A stretch of DNA of 64,000 bases from Clostridia bacterium (GTDB lineage Bacteria; Bacillota; Clostridia; Christensenellales; Aristaeellaceae). Below the pieces are notes generated by a model. It did not search any database. It was not told the origin of the DNA and saw only the letters and a program-made list of their open reading frames with translations. Positions 8,353-20,887 of this stretch are shown here, piece by piece (the first letter of the stretch is position 1; each line of letters begins with the position of its first letter). The DNA lies in assembly GCA_017527065.1 (NCBI GenBank), contig JAFXQO010000074.1:87150-151149 (forward strand), written 5' to 3'. Made by a program: the position numbers and the translations under genes.

Positions 8353-10434
8353 ATGACGGATTACTGCGGCCATGTGAACGTGTTCCAGGGATGCGACGAG
8401 ATCGACCTGCCCGCGCCCCAGGGCGTGGCGGCGGCCTGGCGCTTCATCAAGGGGCGCTGCGGCAACAACACCCCGGCGGCGGCGCTGCCCTTCGGGCGCA
8501 TCACGGCGGGCTGCTACAGCGGCGGCTATTCCTCCGGCTACGGGCGGCTGATGTGCAACAGCCACGGGGAAATCAAAAAGCTCTGGCCGCAGAACATGTT
8601 CCGCGGCGTCTCCCACCTGCAGAACGACGGCACGGGCGACATCGAAACCTTTTACAATTACGCCGTGGTGTCGCCGTTTACCGGCGGTCTCTCCGCCGCC
8701 GCCCAGGCGCGCCCCTTCAGCGACGAGCGGGCCGAGCCCGGCTATTACGCCTGCCGCGATTCCCTCACCGGCGCGCTGTGTGAGGTGACGGTCACGCGCC
8801 GGGCGGCGCTGCACCGCATCACCTTTCCGCGGGGACAGGGCCGCGTGTCCGTCGACTTCTCAAACGACGGCCTGTACGACGACGGCGGGCACCTGCGCGC
8901 CCCGGCGGGCCGGGCGAGCCTGGCGCTCGTGTCCGGCAGCGAGGCGGCGGTGCGCGCGGAGCTTCACCATCTCCCGGTGTATTTCCACATCCGGGTCGCG
9001 GGCGCGGCGGGGCCTCTCAGGCTGTGGGCGGACGACGCCGAGACGGACGCGCGCGAGCTGGCGCTGGAGCCGGGCCACCGGTTCGGCGTGGTGTTCGACG
9101 CGGGCGCGCAGGTTGAGATCACGCTGGGCCTGTCGCCCCGCGGCGCGGACGTCGCGAGGCGGGACGCGCTGGGCAACGCCCTGGGCTTTGACGAGGCGAG
9201 GGCGGCGGCCCGCGCCGAATGGAACGCGGCGCTCTCCCGGGTGGAGGCGCGCTTCGACGACGCGCGGGACTATGAGATATTCTACTCCAACCTGTATCAC
9301 ACGCTGGTGAAGCCCTGCGATTTCAGCGGCGAGAGCTTCCTCTACGATGAGGACGAGTTCGTTCTGGAATTCGCCACCATCTGGGACCAGTACAAGACGG
9401 CCCTGCCCCTCATCTACACGCTCTATCCCGACATGGGCCGCAAGATCGTCATGACGATGCTCCACGTGGCCGCCGCCACCAAAAAGATGCCCCACACCCT
9501 GATGATGTGCGGCGATTACGAGCGCATCACCACCGCACAGGCCCGCATGCTGGCGGAGCACTCCATCGTGGACGCCTGGCTGCGGGGCGTGGATTTCGAC
9601 GCGAAGAAGGCGCTGGCCCTGATGCTGGCCGACACCTTTGAGTACGGGCGGTTCGACGCCTACGCCGCCCACGCGGACGAGGCGAAGCACAAGGCGTTCC
9701 TCATCGACATCACGGACGCCTGCGCCGCCTGCGCGCTGATGGCGCGGGAGGCGGGCGAGGCGGAGGCGGCGGCGCGCTTCGGGGCCGTCGCCGCCCGGTG
9801 GATCGACGCGTTCGACCCGCTGACCGGCCTCCTCAAGGACGGCGAGCGCTTCTACGAGGGCACCCGGTGGAACTACTCCTTCCGCCTGATGCACGACATG
9901 CCCGCCCGCATGGCGCTGGCGGGCGGTGAGGCGGCCTTCGCCGCGCTGGCCGACCGCTTCTTCGGCTTTGTCCATCCGGAAGACGAGGCCGCCTGCTGCT
10001 TCGAGGGCTTCAACAACGAGACGGACATGGAATCGCCCTATGTGTATCACTTCGCCGGGCGGCACGACCGCCTGAGCGAGGTGATCGACGGGGGCCTCAA
10101 GTACATGTTCACGACGGGCCGGGGCGGCCTTCCGGGCAACAACGACAGCGGCGGACTGTGCTCCTGCTACTTGTGGAACGCCCTGGGGCTTTTCCCGGTG
10201 AGCGGACAGGACCTGATGATCGTGGGCTCCCCCCGCGTGCGGTCCGCGCGCCTGGCCCTGGCAAACGGCGGGACGTTCGTCATCCGGAAGCAGGGCGACG
10301 GCGTCTACGTGAAGGAGGCCTGGCTGAACGGGAAACGCCTGGAAAACCTGTCCTTCTCCGCGCGGGCGATGATGGCCGGCGGCGAGCTGCGGCTTGAAAT
10401 GACGGAGGACGCGGACAGGGCCCGGCTGAAATAG
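8353..10434 (+). CDS. GH92-family glycosidase (alpha-mannosidase-like), divergent
   Basis: A 693-residue protein with the GH92 landmarks: EGTRWNYSF (Glu502, the region of the family's catalytic acid), FEGFNNETDMESPYVYH, and GLPGNNDSGG (596-600) followed by ALGLFPVSGQ and GSP. GH92 enzymes are calcium-dependent inverting exo-alpha-mannosidases. In the usual GNDD motif the first Asp is replaced by Asn596-597 here, while Asp598 is kept, so activity or specificity may differ. There is no signal peptide, so it would act on imported glycans in the cytoplasm. The start is ATG 8353, 20 bases after the phosphoesterase stop, behind GGGGAGG. The gene ends in a strong terminator. Confidence 0.85.
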   Translation: MTDYCGHVNVFQGCDEIDLPAPQGVAAAWRFIKGRCGNNTPAAALPFGRITAGCYSGGYSSGYGRLMCNSHGEIKKLWPQNMFRGVSHLQNDGTGDIETFYNYAVVSPFTGGLSAAAQARPFSDERAEPGYYACRDSLTGALCEVTVTRRAALHRITFPRGQGRVSVDFSNDGLYDDGGHLRAPAGRASLALVSGSEAAVRAELHHLPVYFHIRVAGAAGPLRLWADDAETDARELALEPGHRFGVVFDAGAQVEITLGLSPRGADVARRDALGNALGFDEARAAARAEWNAALSRVEARFDDARDYEIFYSNLYHTLVKPCDFSGESFLYDEDEFVLEFATIWDQYKTALPLIYTLYPDMGRKIVMTMLHVAAATKKMPHTLMMCGDYERITTAQARMLAEHSIVDAWLRGVDFDAKKALALMLADTFEYGRFDAYAAHADEAKHKAFLIDITDACAACALMAREAGEAEAAARFGAVAARWIDAFDPLTGLLKDGERFYEGTRWNYSFRLMHDMPARMALAGGEAAFAALADRFFGFVHPEDEAACCFEGFNNETDMESPYVYHFAGRHDRLSEVIDGGLKYMFTTGRGGLPGNNDSGGLCSCYLWNALGLFPVSGQDLMIVGSPRVRSARLALANGGTFVIRKQGDGVYVKEAWLNGKRLENLSFSARAMMAGGELRLEMTEDADRARLK

Positions 10435-10445
10435 CGTATCATATC

Positions 10446-10482
10446 AAAACCGCGCCGGCGAATCGCTGCCGGCGCGGTTTTT
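10446..10482 (+). terminator. Rho-independent terminator, bidirectional
   Basis: AAAACCGCGCCGGC, an eight-base loop, then GCCGGCGCGGTTTTT. The A-run on the left and T-run on the right let it serve both the plus-strand sugar operon and the convergent peptidase gene. Confidence 0.9.
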
Positions 10483-10490
10483 CATATGAA

Positions 10491-11564
10491 TCAGGCGAAG
10501 GCGGGGATCTCCAGCTGGTTCAGCACCTCGCAGCCCTCTTCGGTCACGACGACCAGGTCTTCGATGCGCACGCCGAACTTCCCCGGCAGGTAAATGCCCG
10601 GCTCGATGGAGAAGATCATGCCCGGCCGGGCCACCGCCTCGCTGGTCGCGCTCACGTCCGGGGGCTCGTGTACGCCGATGCCGATGTTGTGGCCGGTGCG
10701 GTGGGTGAAGAAGGGCCCGTAACCGCCCTCCTCGATGACCGAGCGGGCGGCGCGGTCGATGTCCCTGAGGGGCGCGCCCGGCTTCACCGCAGCCTTGCCC
10801 GCCAGGTTGGCCCGGCGCACCAGCTCGTACACCTTCTTCATTTCATCGGTGGGCTCGCCGAAGAAGACGGTGCGCGTCATGTCGCTCATGGCCTTGTTCA
10901 AGTCAAGGCCCACGTCGAAGATGACGGCGTCGCCCTTTTTCAGCGGCGTCTCGTCGGAATCGTGGTGCGGCTCGGCGCAGTGGGGGCCGAAGCAGATCAG
11001 CGGCGCGAAGCTGTAGCCCGCCGCGCCCATGGAGCGGGCGATGTCCACATAGCGCCGGCCCAGGCCCGCCTCGGTGTCGCCTTCCCGAACGGTCTCAATC
11101 AGCGCGGCGAGGACCTTGTCGTTCAGGCGGGAGCTCTCGCGCATGGCGGCGATTTCCTCCGCGTCCTTGAGCATGCGCGCCTCGTCCACCGGCGCGGAGC
11201 CGACCTTCACCCGAAGGCCCGGCCGCGCTTCCATCAGCCGGATGAGGAAATGGCTGGGCCAGCACTTGTCGACGCCGATGACCGCCAGGTCTTCCGGCAA
11301 ACGCTTTGCCAGCACGGCCACGCAGTCCTCGGTGTCGTCGTATTCGACCAGGGGCAGGCCCGCCTCCGGCCGCTGGGAGAAGAGGCGGTTGGCGAACAGA
11401 CACACGTCGCCGCTTTGGGAGACGGTGAGGGCCACCATGCGCTCGCCCGGCTGGATCCAGCGGCCCGTGAGATAGTATAATGATTCGATGTCGCTCACCA
11501 GGATGCAGGGCAGGCCGTGTTTTTTCATGCCCTCGATCACTCGGTTCAGCCGCGATGTGTTCAT
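10491..11564 (-). CDS. M24-family Xaa-Pro aminopeptidase
   Basis: A 357-residue creatinase/prolidase-type peptidase. It has an N-terminal creatinase-like domain (about 1-125) and a C-terminal pita-bread domain with the dimetal ligands: Asp in IFDVGLDLNKAMSDMTRT (two Asp), His in HRTGHNIGIG, Glu in SIEPGIY and Glu in VRIEDLVVV. It removes N-terminal residues that precede proline, in the cytoplasm. The start at 11564 follows AAGGAGGAAG and overlaps the stop of the methyltransferase gene (ATGA), so translation is coupled. Antisense and out-of-frame extensions upstream belong to the methyltransferase gene. Confidence 0.9.
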   Translation of the reverse strand: MNTSRLNRVIEGMKKHGLPCILVSDIESLYYLTGRWIQPGERMVALTVSQSGDVCLFANRLFSQRPEAGLPLVEYDDTEDCVAVLAKRLPEDLAVIGVDKCWPSHFLIRLMEARPGLRVKVGSAPVDEARMLKDAEEIAAMRESSRLNDKVLAALIETVREGDTEAGLGRRYVDIARSMGAAGYSFAPLICFGPHCAEPHHDSDETPLKKGDAVIFDVGLDLNKAMSDMTRTVFFGEPTDEMKKVYELVRRANLAGKAAVKPGAPLRDIDRAARSVIEEGGYGPFFTHRTGHNIGIGVHEPPDVSATSEAVARPGMIFSIEPGIYLPGKFGVRIEDLVVVTEEGCEVLNQLEIPAFA

Positions 11565-12160
11565 GCTTCTTCCTCCTTGCGGGCCTGGATGATCCAGTAG
11601 CCCGCGTCCCTCGCGATGATCTGGCCGTTGCCGTAGGTCTCCTGGAAGTGCTTCAGCGCGGAGGGCGCGCCCTGCTGCTTGCGGATGACGATGGTCAGGG
11701 CGCCGCCTGGCTCCAGGCGGCTGAAGGCCTCGTCGAACAGGGCGTAGATCAGCCGCTTGCCCGCGCGGATGGGCGGGTTGGTGACCACGTGGCGGAAGCC
11801 GCCCTCGATGCGCTCGAAGCCGTCGCTCAGGATCAGCTCGGCCCGGACGCCGTTCATTTCGAGATTGCGCCGGGCCAGGTCCAGCGCCCGCTCGTTCACG
11901 TCGGCCAGCACCAGCCGCGCCTGGGGATTCAGCCGCGCCAGGAACGCGCCCACCGGCCCCCAGCCGCAGCCCAGGTCCAGCACGCGGCCGGAAAGGGGCG
12001 GCAGGCTCTCGATGAGCAGCCGGCTGCCGGGGTCGAGTCCGTCCTTGGAGAACACGCCGGCGTCGGTCACGAAGTCCAGCGTGAGGCCGCACGCCGCGGC
12101 CCGGACGGCGCGCTCCCTGTGTTCGCTCTGGGGCCTGGCCGTGAAATAATGCTCCGACAT
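11561..12160 (-). CDS. RsmC/YbxB-like class I SAM methyltransferase
   Basis: A 199-residue single-domain methyltransferase. SAM motif I is DLGCGWGPVG, followed by the acidic residue in VLADVN and the N6/N2-type catalytic motif TNPPIRAGK. HYF at the start and the overall length match the YbxB group, related to the C-terminal half of RsmC, which methylates 16S rRNA G1207. rRNA as substrate is inferred from family. It lies between a pseudouridine synthase gene and the peptidase gene; the first acts on 16S rRNA, which fits. Confidence 0.85.
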   Translation of the reverse strand: MSEHYFTARPQSEHRERAVRAAACGLTLDFVTDAGVFSKDGLDPGSRLLIESLPPLSGRVLDLGCGWGPVGAFLARLNPQARLVLADVNERALDLARRNLEMNGVRAELILSDGFERIEGGFRHVVTNPPIRAGKRLIYALFDEAFSRLEPGGALTIVIRKQQGAPSALKHFQETYGNGQIIARDAGYWIIQARKEEEA

Positions 12161-12164
12161 GGGG

Positions 12165-12896
12165 TCATTCCTCCAGCTCTGTGATGGTGTAAAGGCGCGC
12201 CTTCTCTTCGGCGGTCAGTTCGCGCCATTCGCCCGGCGCGAGGGCGGGGTCCAGCTCCACGCCGGCGATGGACTGCCTGTGCAGCGCCGTCACCGGGTGG
12301 CCCAGCGCGCCGAACATGCGCTTTACCTGGTGGTATTTGCCTTCCGTGACGGTGATTTCACACAGGGATTCCCCGTCGTCCGCCTCCAGCACGGTCATTT
12401 GGGCGGGCTTGCAGGTGAAGTCCCTGAGCGGTATACCCTCGGCCATGCGCCGCGCGTCCCCGGCCGTGACGCGGCCCTCCACCCGGGCGAGATAGCGCTT
12501 GCCCTGCTCCCATTTGGGAGAGATGAGCCGGTGCGCCAGCTGGCCGTCGGTGGTGAGGATGACCAGCCCCGTGGTGTCCTTGTCCAGCCGGCCCACCGGG
12601 CCGAGGCCCAGCGATTGCCACGCGGGCGGCAGCAGGTCGACGACCGTCTGCCCGCGGCCGTCCTCGGTGGCGGTGAGCACCCCCGCCGGCTTGTTGAGCA
12701 TGACGTGGAAGTGTTTGTCGGTGCGCACGGGCTCGCCGCCCGCCTCCACGGCGTCGCTGTCCAGGTCGAGGGTCATGGCCGGGTCGGCGGCCGGCGCGCC
12801 GTTGACCGTCACGCGGCCCGCCTTCACCAGCGCCGCGGCTTCTTTGCGGGACAGGCCGCCCCGGGCCAGCAGCCTGTCCAGGCGCATCTTTCTCAT
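12165..12896 (-). CDS. rsuA: RsuA-family 16S rRNA pseudouridine synthase
   Basis: A 243-residue protein with an N-terminal S4 RNA-binding domain (about 1-60, MRLDRLLARGGLSRKEAAAL) and a pseudouridine-synthase domain. The catalytic Asp lies in GRLDKDTTGL, and the HVMLNKPAG and KRMFGALGH motifs are typical of the RsuA/RluB/RluE family. RsuA makes pseudouridine 516 in 16S rRNA. The short length and neighbouring rRNA methyltransferase favour RsuA over RluB. The stop is four bases from the methyltransferase start. Confidence 0.85.
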   Translation of the reverse strand: MRKMRLDRLLARGGLSRKEAAALVKAGRVTVNGAPAADPAMTLDLDSDAVEAGGEPVRTDKHFHVMLNKPAGVLTATEDGRGQTVVDLLPPAWQSLGLGPVGRLDKDTTGLVILTTDGQLAHRLISPKWEQGKRYLARVEGRVTAGDARRMAEGIPLRDFTCKPAQMTVLEADDGESLCEITVTEGKYHQVKRMFGALGHPVTALHRQSIAGVELDPALAPGEWRELTAEEKARLYTITELEE

Positions 12897-12898
12897 GG

Positions 12899-14065
12899 TC
12901 AGCAGAGGCCCTCGGCCTTCATGGCGGCCTCGAGCTGCTCCAGCGCGCGCACCACGTTATGGCGCGGTGTGGCGATGTTCATGCGCATGAAGCCCCGGCC
13001 CTCTTCGCCGAAGTACAGGCCGTCGCTCAGGCCCAGGCCGGCCTTGTTCGTCAGGAACCTGTTCAGCGCGTCCTGCTCCAGCTTCAGCGCCCGCATGTCC
13101 AGCCACATGAGGTAGGTTCCCATCAGCGGGCTGACGCCGATCATGGGCAGGCGCTCGGCCAGGAATTTTTCCACCAGGACGCGCGTGCCGTCCAGGTAAG
13201 CCAGCAGCTCGTCAAGCCAGGGCCCGCCGCTCTCGTAGGCCGCCCGCTGGGCTACGGCGCCCATCAGGTTGAGGCCGTTGACGCCGCGGCGGTTGTATTC
13301 CTCCTGGAAGGCCTTGCGGCGGTCAGGGTTGGGAATGAGCGCCGAGGAATGGCGCAGCGCCGCCAGGTTGAAGGTCTTTGTGGCGGCGATGAAGGCCATG
13401 GCGTCCGGGTCCACGGCGACGACGGAGGTGTTTTTGTGGCCGGGCAGCTCCAGGTCGGCGTGGATCTCGTCCGCGATGACCTGAGCGCCATAGCGCCTTG
13501 CCAGCGCGCTCACCGTCTCCAGCTCTTCCCGCGTCCACACGCGGCCGATGGGATTGTGGGGGTTGCAGAGGACGACGGCCCTGGCGCCCTCCTTAAAGGC
13601 CGCCTCCAGGTCGTCAAAATCCATCTGCCAGCCGGCCTCTGTCCGGATAAGGGGATTGCGGCGCACGGCGCAGCCGGCGTCCTTCACCACGCTGTAGAAG
13701 GGGCCGTATACGGGCGTCTGCACCACGACGGACTCGCCGGGCTTTGCGACCGCCGCCACGGCCATGCGCAGGCTGTCCACCACGCCGGGGGAAAAGAGCA
13801 CCGCCTCGCGCTCCAGGGCCACGCCGTGGCGCTTCTTCATCCAGTTCACGACGGCGTCCGCGTCGCGGGGATCATGGCCGGGATAGCCGAACGCGCCGTG
13901 CTGCGCGCGCTCGATCAGCGCCCGGATGACCGGCTCCGGCGCGGCGAAGTCCATATCCGCCACCCACAGCGGGATCACGTCCTCCCGGCCGAAGGTAGCC
14001 TTGCGCTCATCCCACTTGAGACAATACGTGCCCTCCCGGCGCACGCCCAGATCAAACTGATTCAT
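12899..14065 (-). CDS. MalY/PatB-type PLP-dependent aminotransferase / C-S lyase
   Basis: A 388-residue fold-type I PLP enzyme. WVADMDFAAPEPV near the N terminus is the MalY/PatB signature, the PLP lysine is in AATKTFNLAALRHSS, and CNPHNPIGRVW and ADEIHADLELPG are present. This group has cystathionine beta-lyase activity and can transaminate aromatic amino acids; in Gram-positives PatB/YtjE releases sulfur compounds from cysteine conjugates. I chose ATG 14065, seven bases after GGAGGG; residues before it in the frame are not conserved. Its own promoter lies 40 bases upstream. Confidence 0.88.
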   Translation of the reverse strand: MNQFDLGVRREGTYCLKWDERKATFGREDVIPLWVADMDFAAPEPVIRALIERAQHGAFGYPGHDPRDADAVVNWMKKRHGVALEREAVLFSPGVVDSLRMAVAAVAKPGESVVVQTPVYGPFYSVVKDAGCAVRRNPLIRTEAGWQMDFDDLEAAFKEGARAVVLCNPHNPIGRVWTREELETVSALARRYGAQVIADEIHADLELPGHKNTSVVAVDPDAMAFIAATKTFNLAALRHSSALIPNPDRRKAFQEEYNRRGVNGLNLMGAVAQRAAYESGGPWLDELLAYLDGTRVLVEKFLAERLPMIGVSPLMGTYLMWLDMRALKLEQDALNRFLTNKAGLGLSDGLYFGEEGRGFMRMNIATPRHNVVRALEQLEAAMKAEGLC

Positions 14066-14102
14066 GAGTATACCCTCCTCCGATTCCCGGTATTCCGCCC
14101 CT

Positions 14103-14131
14103 ATTATAGCGGATCGCGCGCCAAAAGGCAA
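14103..14131 (-). promoter_or_regulatory. Sigma-A-type promoter for the aminotransferase run
   Basis: On the minus strand TTGCCT (14131-14126) and TATAAT (14108-14103) are 17 bases apart. It should drive the aminotransferase and probably the rsuA, methyltransferase and peptidase genes that follow within a few bases of each other. Confidence 0.6.
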
Positions 14132-14199
14132 GGCGGCGCTTCCTTGGGTTAATTGTATGTATGAATACGCGATAAGGACTGGATAACCGGGCAAAAAAG

Positions 14200-14208
14200 T
14201 GGTATAAT
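14200..14208 (+). promoter_or_regulatory. Extended -10 promoter of gyrB
   Basis: TGGTATAAT (14200-14208) is an extended -10 about 40 bases before the gyrB start. The -35 position (TGGATA-like) is poor, as is common for extended -10 promoters. Confidence 0.5.
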
Positions 14209-14229
14209 AATATAGAAAGAAAAACGTGA

Positions 14230-16191
<1,962 letters not shown>

Positions 16192-16195
16192 GAGA

Positions 16196-16349
16196 TAATT
16201 AGGAATTAGGAATTTGGAATTAGGAATTGGCCTTCCCGAAGGGAAGGCAATAGACCCCTCAGTCAGCGCTCCGCGCTGACAGCTCCCCGGAGGGGAGCCA
16301 AATTCAGGCAATATACAATTCCTAATTCCTAATTCCTAATTCCCAATTC
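16196..16349. repeat. Composite inverted repeat between gyrB and gyrA
   Basis: Left arm (16196-16230) is tandem GGAATTA text; the right arm (16316-16349) is its inverted counterpart built of CCTAATT units. Between them are a perfect small palindrome (16231-16247, CCTTCCC/GGGAAGG) and one unit of the CTCCCTC palindrome family (16255-16299). The whole could fold into one long stem with internal hairpins. It ends one base before the gyrA ribosome site, so it is part of the gyr message. Confidence 0.85.
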
Positions 16350-16365
16350 AAAGGAGGTTTTTCCT

Positions 16366-18972
<2,607 letters not shown>

Positions 18973-18977
18973 CCCTC

Positions 18978-19085
18978 GCCTCTCTCTCCGAGGGAGGTGT
19001 CACGACGGAGCCGTGACAGAGGGAGTTTTACGGGGGAAAGACTCCCTCAGTCGCCTGCGGCGACAGCTCCCTCGGAGAGGGAGCC
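18978..19085. repeat. CTCCCTC-family inverted pair, left copy
   Basis: Two palindromic units facing away from each other (18978-19029 and 19040-19085). Each has an outer stem of CTCCCTC/GAGGGAG and an inner stem (TGTCACG/CGTGACA or GTCGCC/GGCGAC). The block is nearly identical to 19682-19790, including the linker, with about seven differences. Confidence 0.9.
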
Positions 19086-19133
19086 GATCTAAAGCTGTCG
19101 TCTGCGGCGAGTCATGGTAACTATTCAGTCATG

Positions 19134-19240
19134 GACTCCCTCCGGCCCGCCTTGCGGGCCACCTCCCTCGGGGAGGGAGGCTTTTGGTTGGGCTCCCTCT
19201 TTGAGGGAGCTGGCTGGCCGCAGGCCAGACTGAGGGAGTT
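19134..19240. repeat. CTCCCTC-family inverted pair, inner copy
   Basis: Two units in the opposite arrangement: 19134-19181 (inner stem GGCCCGC/GCGGGCC) and 19191-19240 (inner stem TGGCC/GGCCA). The same arrangement is found at 43356-43479. It lies just before the DUF559 gene. The text from 18973 to 19311 contains only these repeats and no credible gene. Confidence 0.9.
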
Positions 19241-19311
19241 TTCTGCTACAGGGCGGGTAGTTGCCCTTCACGAAGAAAGCCACATAAAACTCAGCGTTCA
19301 GGGTGATACAA

Positions 19312-19680
19312 ATGTCATTGCCATATCAGCATCGTTTGATTGATCGGGCCAGACAGCTCCGAAAAGAAGGAACGAAGCAGGAAAAGCACTTGTGGTATGA
19401 TTTTTTGAGAAATCGGCCCGAACGCTTTCAGCGGCAGAAGAGCATTGGAATGTATATCGTCGATTTCTATTGCCATTCGTGCAAACTGGTTATAGAGTTG
19501 GATGGTTCACAGCATTATGAAGAAGATGCTGTGCGTTATGACAGGAAAAGAACGGAATATCTGAACTCACAGGGATTGGACGTACTGCGCTTTACAAATC
19601 TGGATGTTGACCAACACTTCGAGGGCGTTTGTCATGAAATCGACAAAGCGCTGGAAGCAGGTCGCATACGGGCAAAATAG
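19312..19680 (+). CDS. DUF559-domain endonuclease-like protein (Vsr/PD-(D/E)XK fold)
   Basis: A 122-residue protein of the DUF559 family, related to very-short-patch-repair endonucleases. The family pattern is clear: RARQLRKEGTKQEKHLWYDF, then RFQRQKSIGMYIVDFYC with Asp, KLVIELDGSQH with Glu and Asp, then YDRKRTEYLNSQGLDVLRF. The D-(I)ELDG-K arrangement supports a restriction-like nuclease site. The start is ATG 19312 behind AGGGTGA. Its base composition (about 45 percent GC, many A/T-ending codons) is far from the very GC-rich neighbours. It is flanked on both sides by near-identical palindromic repeats. Substrate unknown; a role in moving or maintaining the repeats is inference. Confidence 0.85.
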   Translation: MSLPYQHRLIDRARQLRKEGTKQEKHLWYDFLRNRPERFQRQKSIGMYIVDFYCHSCKLVIELDGSQHYEEDAVRYDRKRTEYLNSQGLDVLRFTNLDVDQHFEGVCHEIDKALEAGRIRAK

Positions 19681-19681
19681 T

Positions 19682-19790
19682 GCCTCTCTCTCCGAGGGAG
19701 GTGTCACGGCGAAGCCGTGACGAAGGGAGTTTTTACGGTGGAAAGACTCCCTCAGTCGCCTGCGGCGACAGCTCCCTCGGGGAGGGAGCC
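19682..19790. repeat. CTCCCTC-family inverted pair, right copy
   Basis: Units at 19682-19732 and 19745-19790, in the same orientation as 18978-19085 and about 94 percent identical to it. Together the two copies form direct repeats bracketing the DUF559 gene. The block starts one base after the DUF559 stop codon. Confidence 0.9.
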
Positions 19791-19811
19791 TGTCCATGAC
19801 AAAAAGGGGAT

Positions 19812-20303
19812 ATGTCTTTGATGCTGCGTAATATGACTGGCGTCTACCTCTCCTGCGGCGGGAAGATGCTGCTGCTCTACCGGCAGGGCGGGCGCGTTGT
19901 AAACGACACGTGGGTGGCCTCCGCGGGCGGGCATTTCGAGAAGGACGAATTAAACGATCCCGAGGCGTGTGTGCTGCGCGAACTGAACGAGGAACTGGGA
20001 CTGACGCGGGACGACCTGACGGACTTTCGCCTGCGCTACGTGGGCTTGCGCAACGCCGGAGACGAGATTCGCCAGAATTACTACTTTTTCGCCGGCCTCA
20101 GACCGGAGAAGGCGGACGGCCTCGTCTCGGACGAGGGAAAGTGCAAGTGGGTGGACTACGCCGACGTACTCTCACTCGACATGCCGCGTACCGCGAAGGC
20201 GGTGATGGCGCACTACATGGAGACCGGCCGGTTTACCGAAGCGCTGTACAGCGCGGTGTCGGACGGCAAGGCATTTCACTTTACGGAGATGGCCGGCGGC
20301 TGA
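19812..20303 (+). CDS. NUDIX hydrolase (8-oxo-dGTPase-like)
   Basis: A 163-residue NUDIX protein. The Nudix box starts at GGHFEKDE and ends RELNEELGL; the spacing between the first Gly and RELNEE is two residues longer than the consensus. The N-terminal GVYLSCGGKMLLLYRQGG strand and the compact length fit MutT-like pyrophosphohydrolases. Substrate is unknown. ATG 19812 follows AAAAAGGGGAT. It begins directly after the repeat block, and its GC content is again that of the chromosome. Confidence 0.8.
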   Translation: MSLMLRNMTGVYLSCGGKMLLLYRQGGRVVNDTWVASAGGHFEKDELNDPEACVLRELNEELGLTRDDLTDFRLRYVGLRNAGDEIRQNYYFFAGLRPEKADGLVSDEGKCKWVDYADVLSLDMPRTAKAVMAHYMETGRFTEALYSAVSDGKAFHFTEMAGG

Positions 20304-20347
20304 CGCCGGACGGAGAGCCCGCAACGGATCATCCGGGGGTTTGGAAA

Positions 20348-20839
20348 ATGAGGCGGAAGACGCAGGTAAAATGCCACGGCGATGATGCCAGATTTGAAGC
20401 GGTCGCTGAATTCGTGTACCGCCGGTTTGGCAATTCCATAAAATACATCGCCGACGTGGCGGGCGGACAGGGCATGCTCGCTCGGATACTGAACAAAAAA
20501 TACAACTATGACGCGGAAGTCATAGACCCCAGGCAATATCAGGTCGTGGGCGTCAAAAACCGGGCGTGCGAGTACCGGAGCGACATGGCCGGGTTCTATG
20601 ACCTGATCATAGGACTTCACCCGGACGAGGCCGTCAGGGAAGTGGTCGAATCCGCCAGGATCAGGCCGGTTCTCGTCGTGCCCTGCTGCAATTTCTGGGA
20701 CAGGAACAAAAAGCTAGGCGCCAAGGAAATGATCGCGGAAATATCAAAGTGGCTGGACGAGAATGAAATAAGGCATGAAATCGTCACGTTTGATTTTAAG
20801 GGGCCCAAGAATATCGGGATACTGACCGGCAAACGGTGA
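20348..20839 (+). CDS. Methyltransferase-fold protein of unknown function
   Basis: A 163-residue protein. IADVAGGQGMLARIL looks like SAM motif I (GxGxL), EVIDPR is a plausible ribose-binding acidic motif, and DLIIGLHPDEA and VVPCCNFWD are conserved-looking later motifs. The CCNFW stretch recalls RNA methyltransferases that carry PCC motifs, but I cannot name the family. The C terminus (VTFDFKGPKNIGIL) is strand-rich. It starts at ATG 20348, without a strong ribosome site, 45 bases after the NUDIX gene. Confidence 0.6.
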   Translation: MRRKTQVKCHGDDARFEAVAEFVYRRFGNSIKYIADVAGGQGMLARILNKKYNYDAEVIDPRQYQVVGVKNRACEYRSDMAGFYDLIIGLHPDEAVREVVESARIRPVLVVPCCNFWDRNKKLGAKEMIAEISKWLDENEIRHEIVTFDFKGPKNIGILTGKR

Positions 20840-20887
20840 GCCGCGCGATTTGGCGCAAAACAAGACGAAGGGGAAGGGAAGACCATC

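Noticed and set aside
11561-12092. N-terminal extension of the M24 peptidase to 12092
   Set aside because: That stretch is Arg/Pro-rich shadow text of the methyltransferase gene; the ATG at 11564 has an excellent ribosome site.
18978-19790. CRISPR array
   Set aside because: The units are palindromes in alternating orientation, with no regular spacers and no cas genes.
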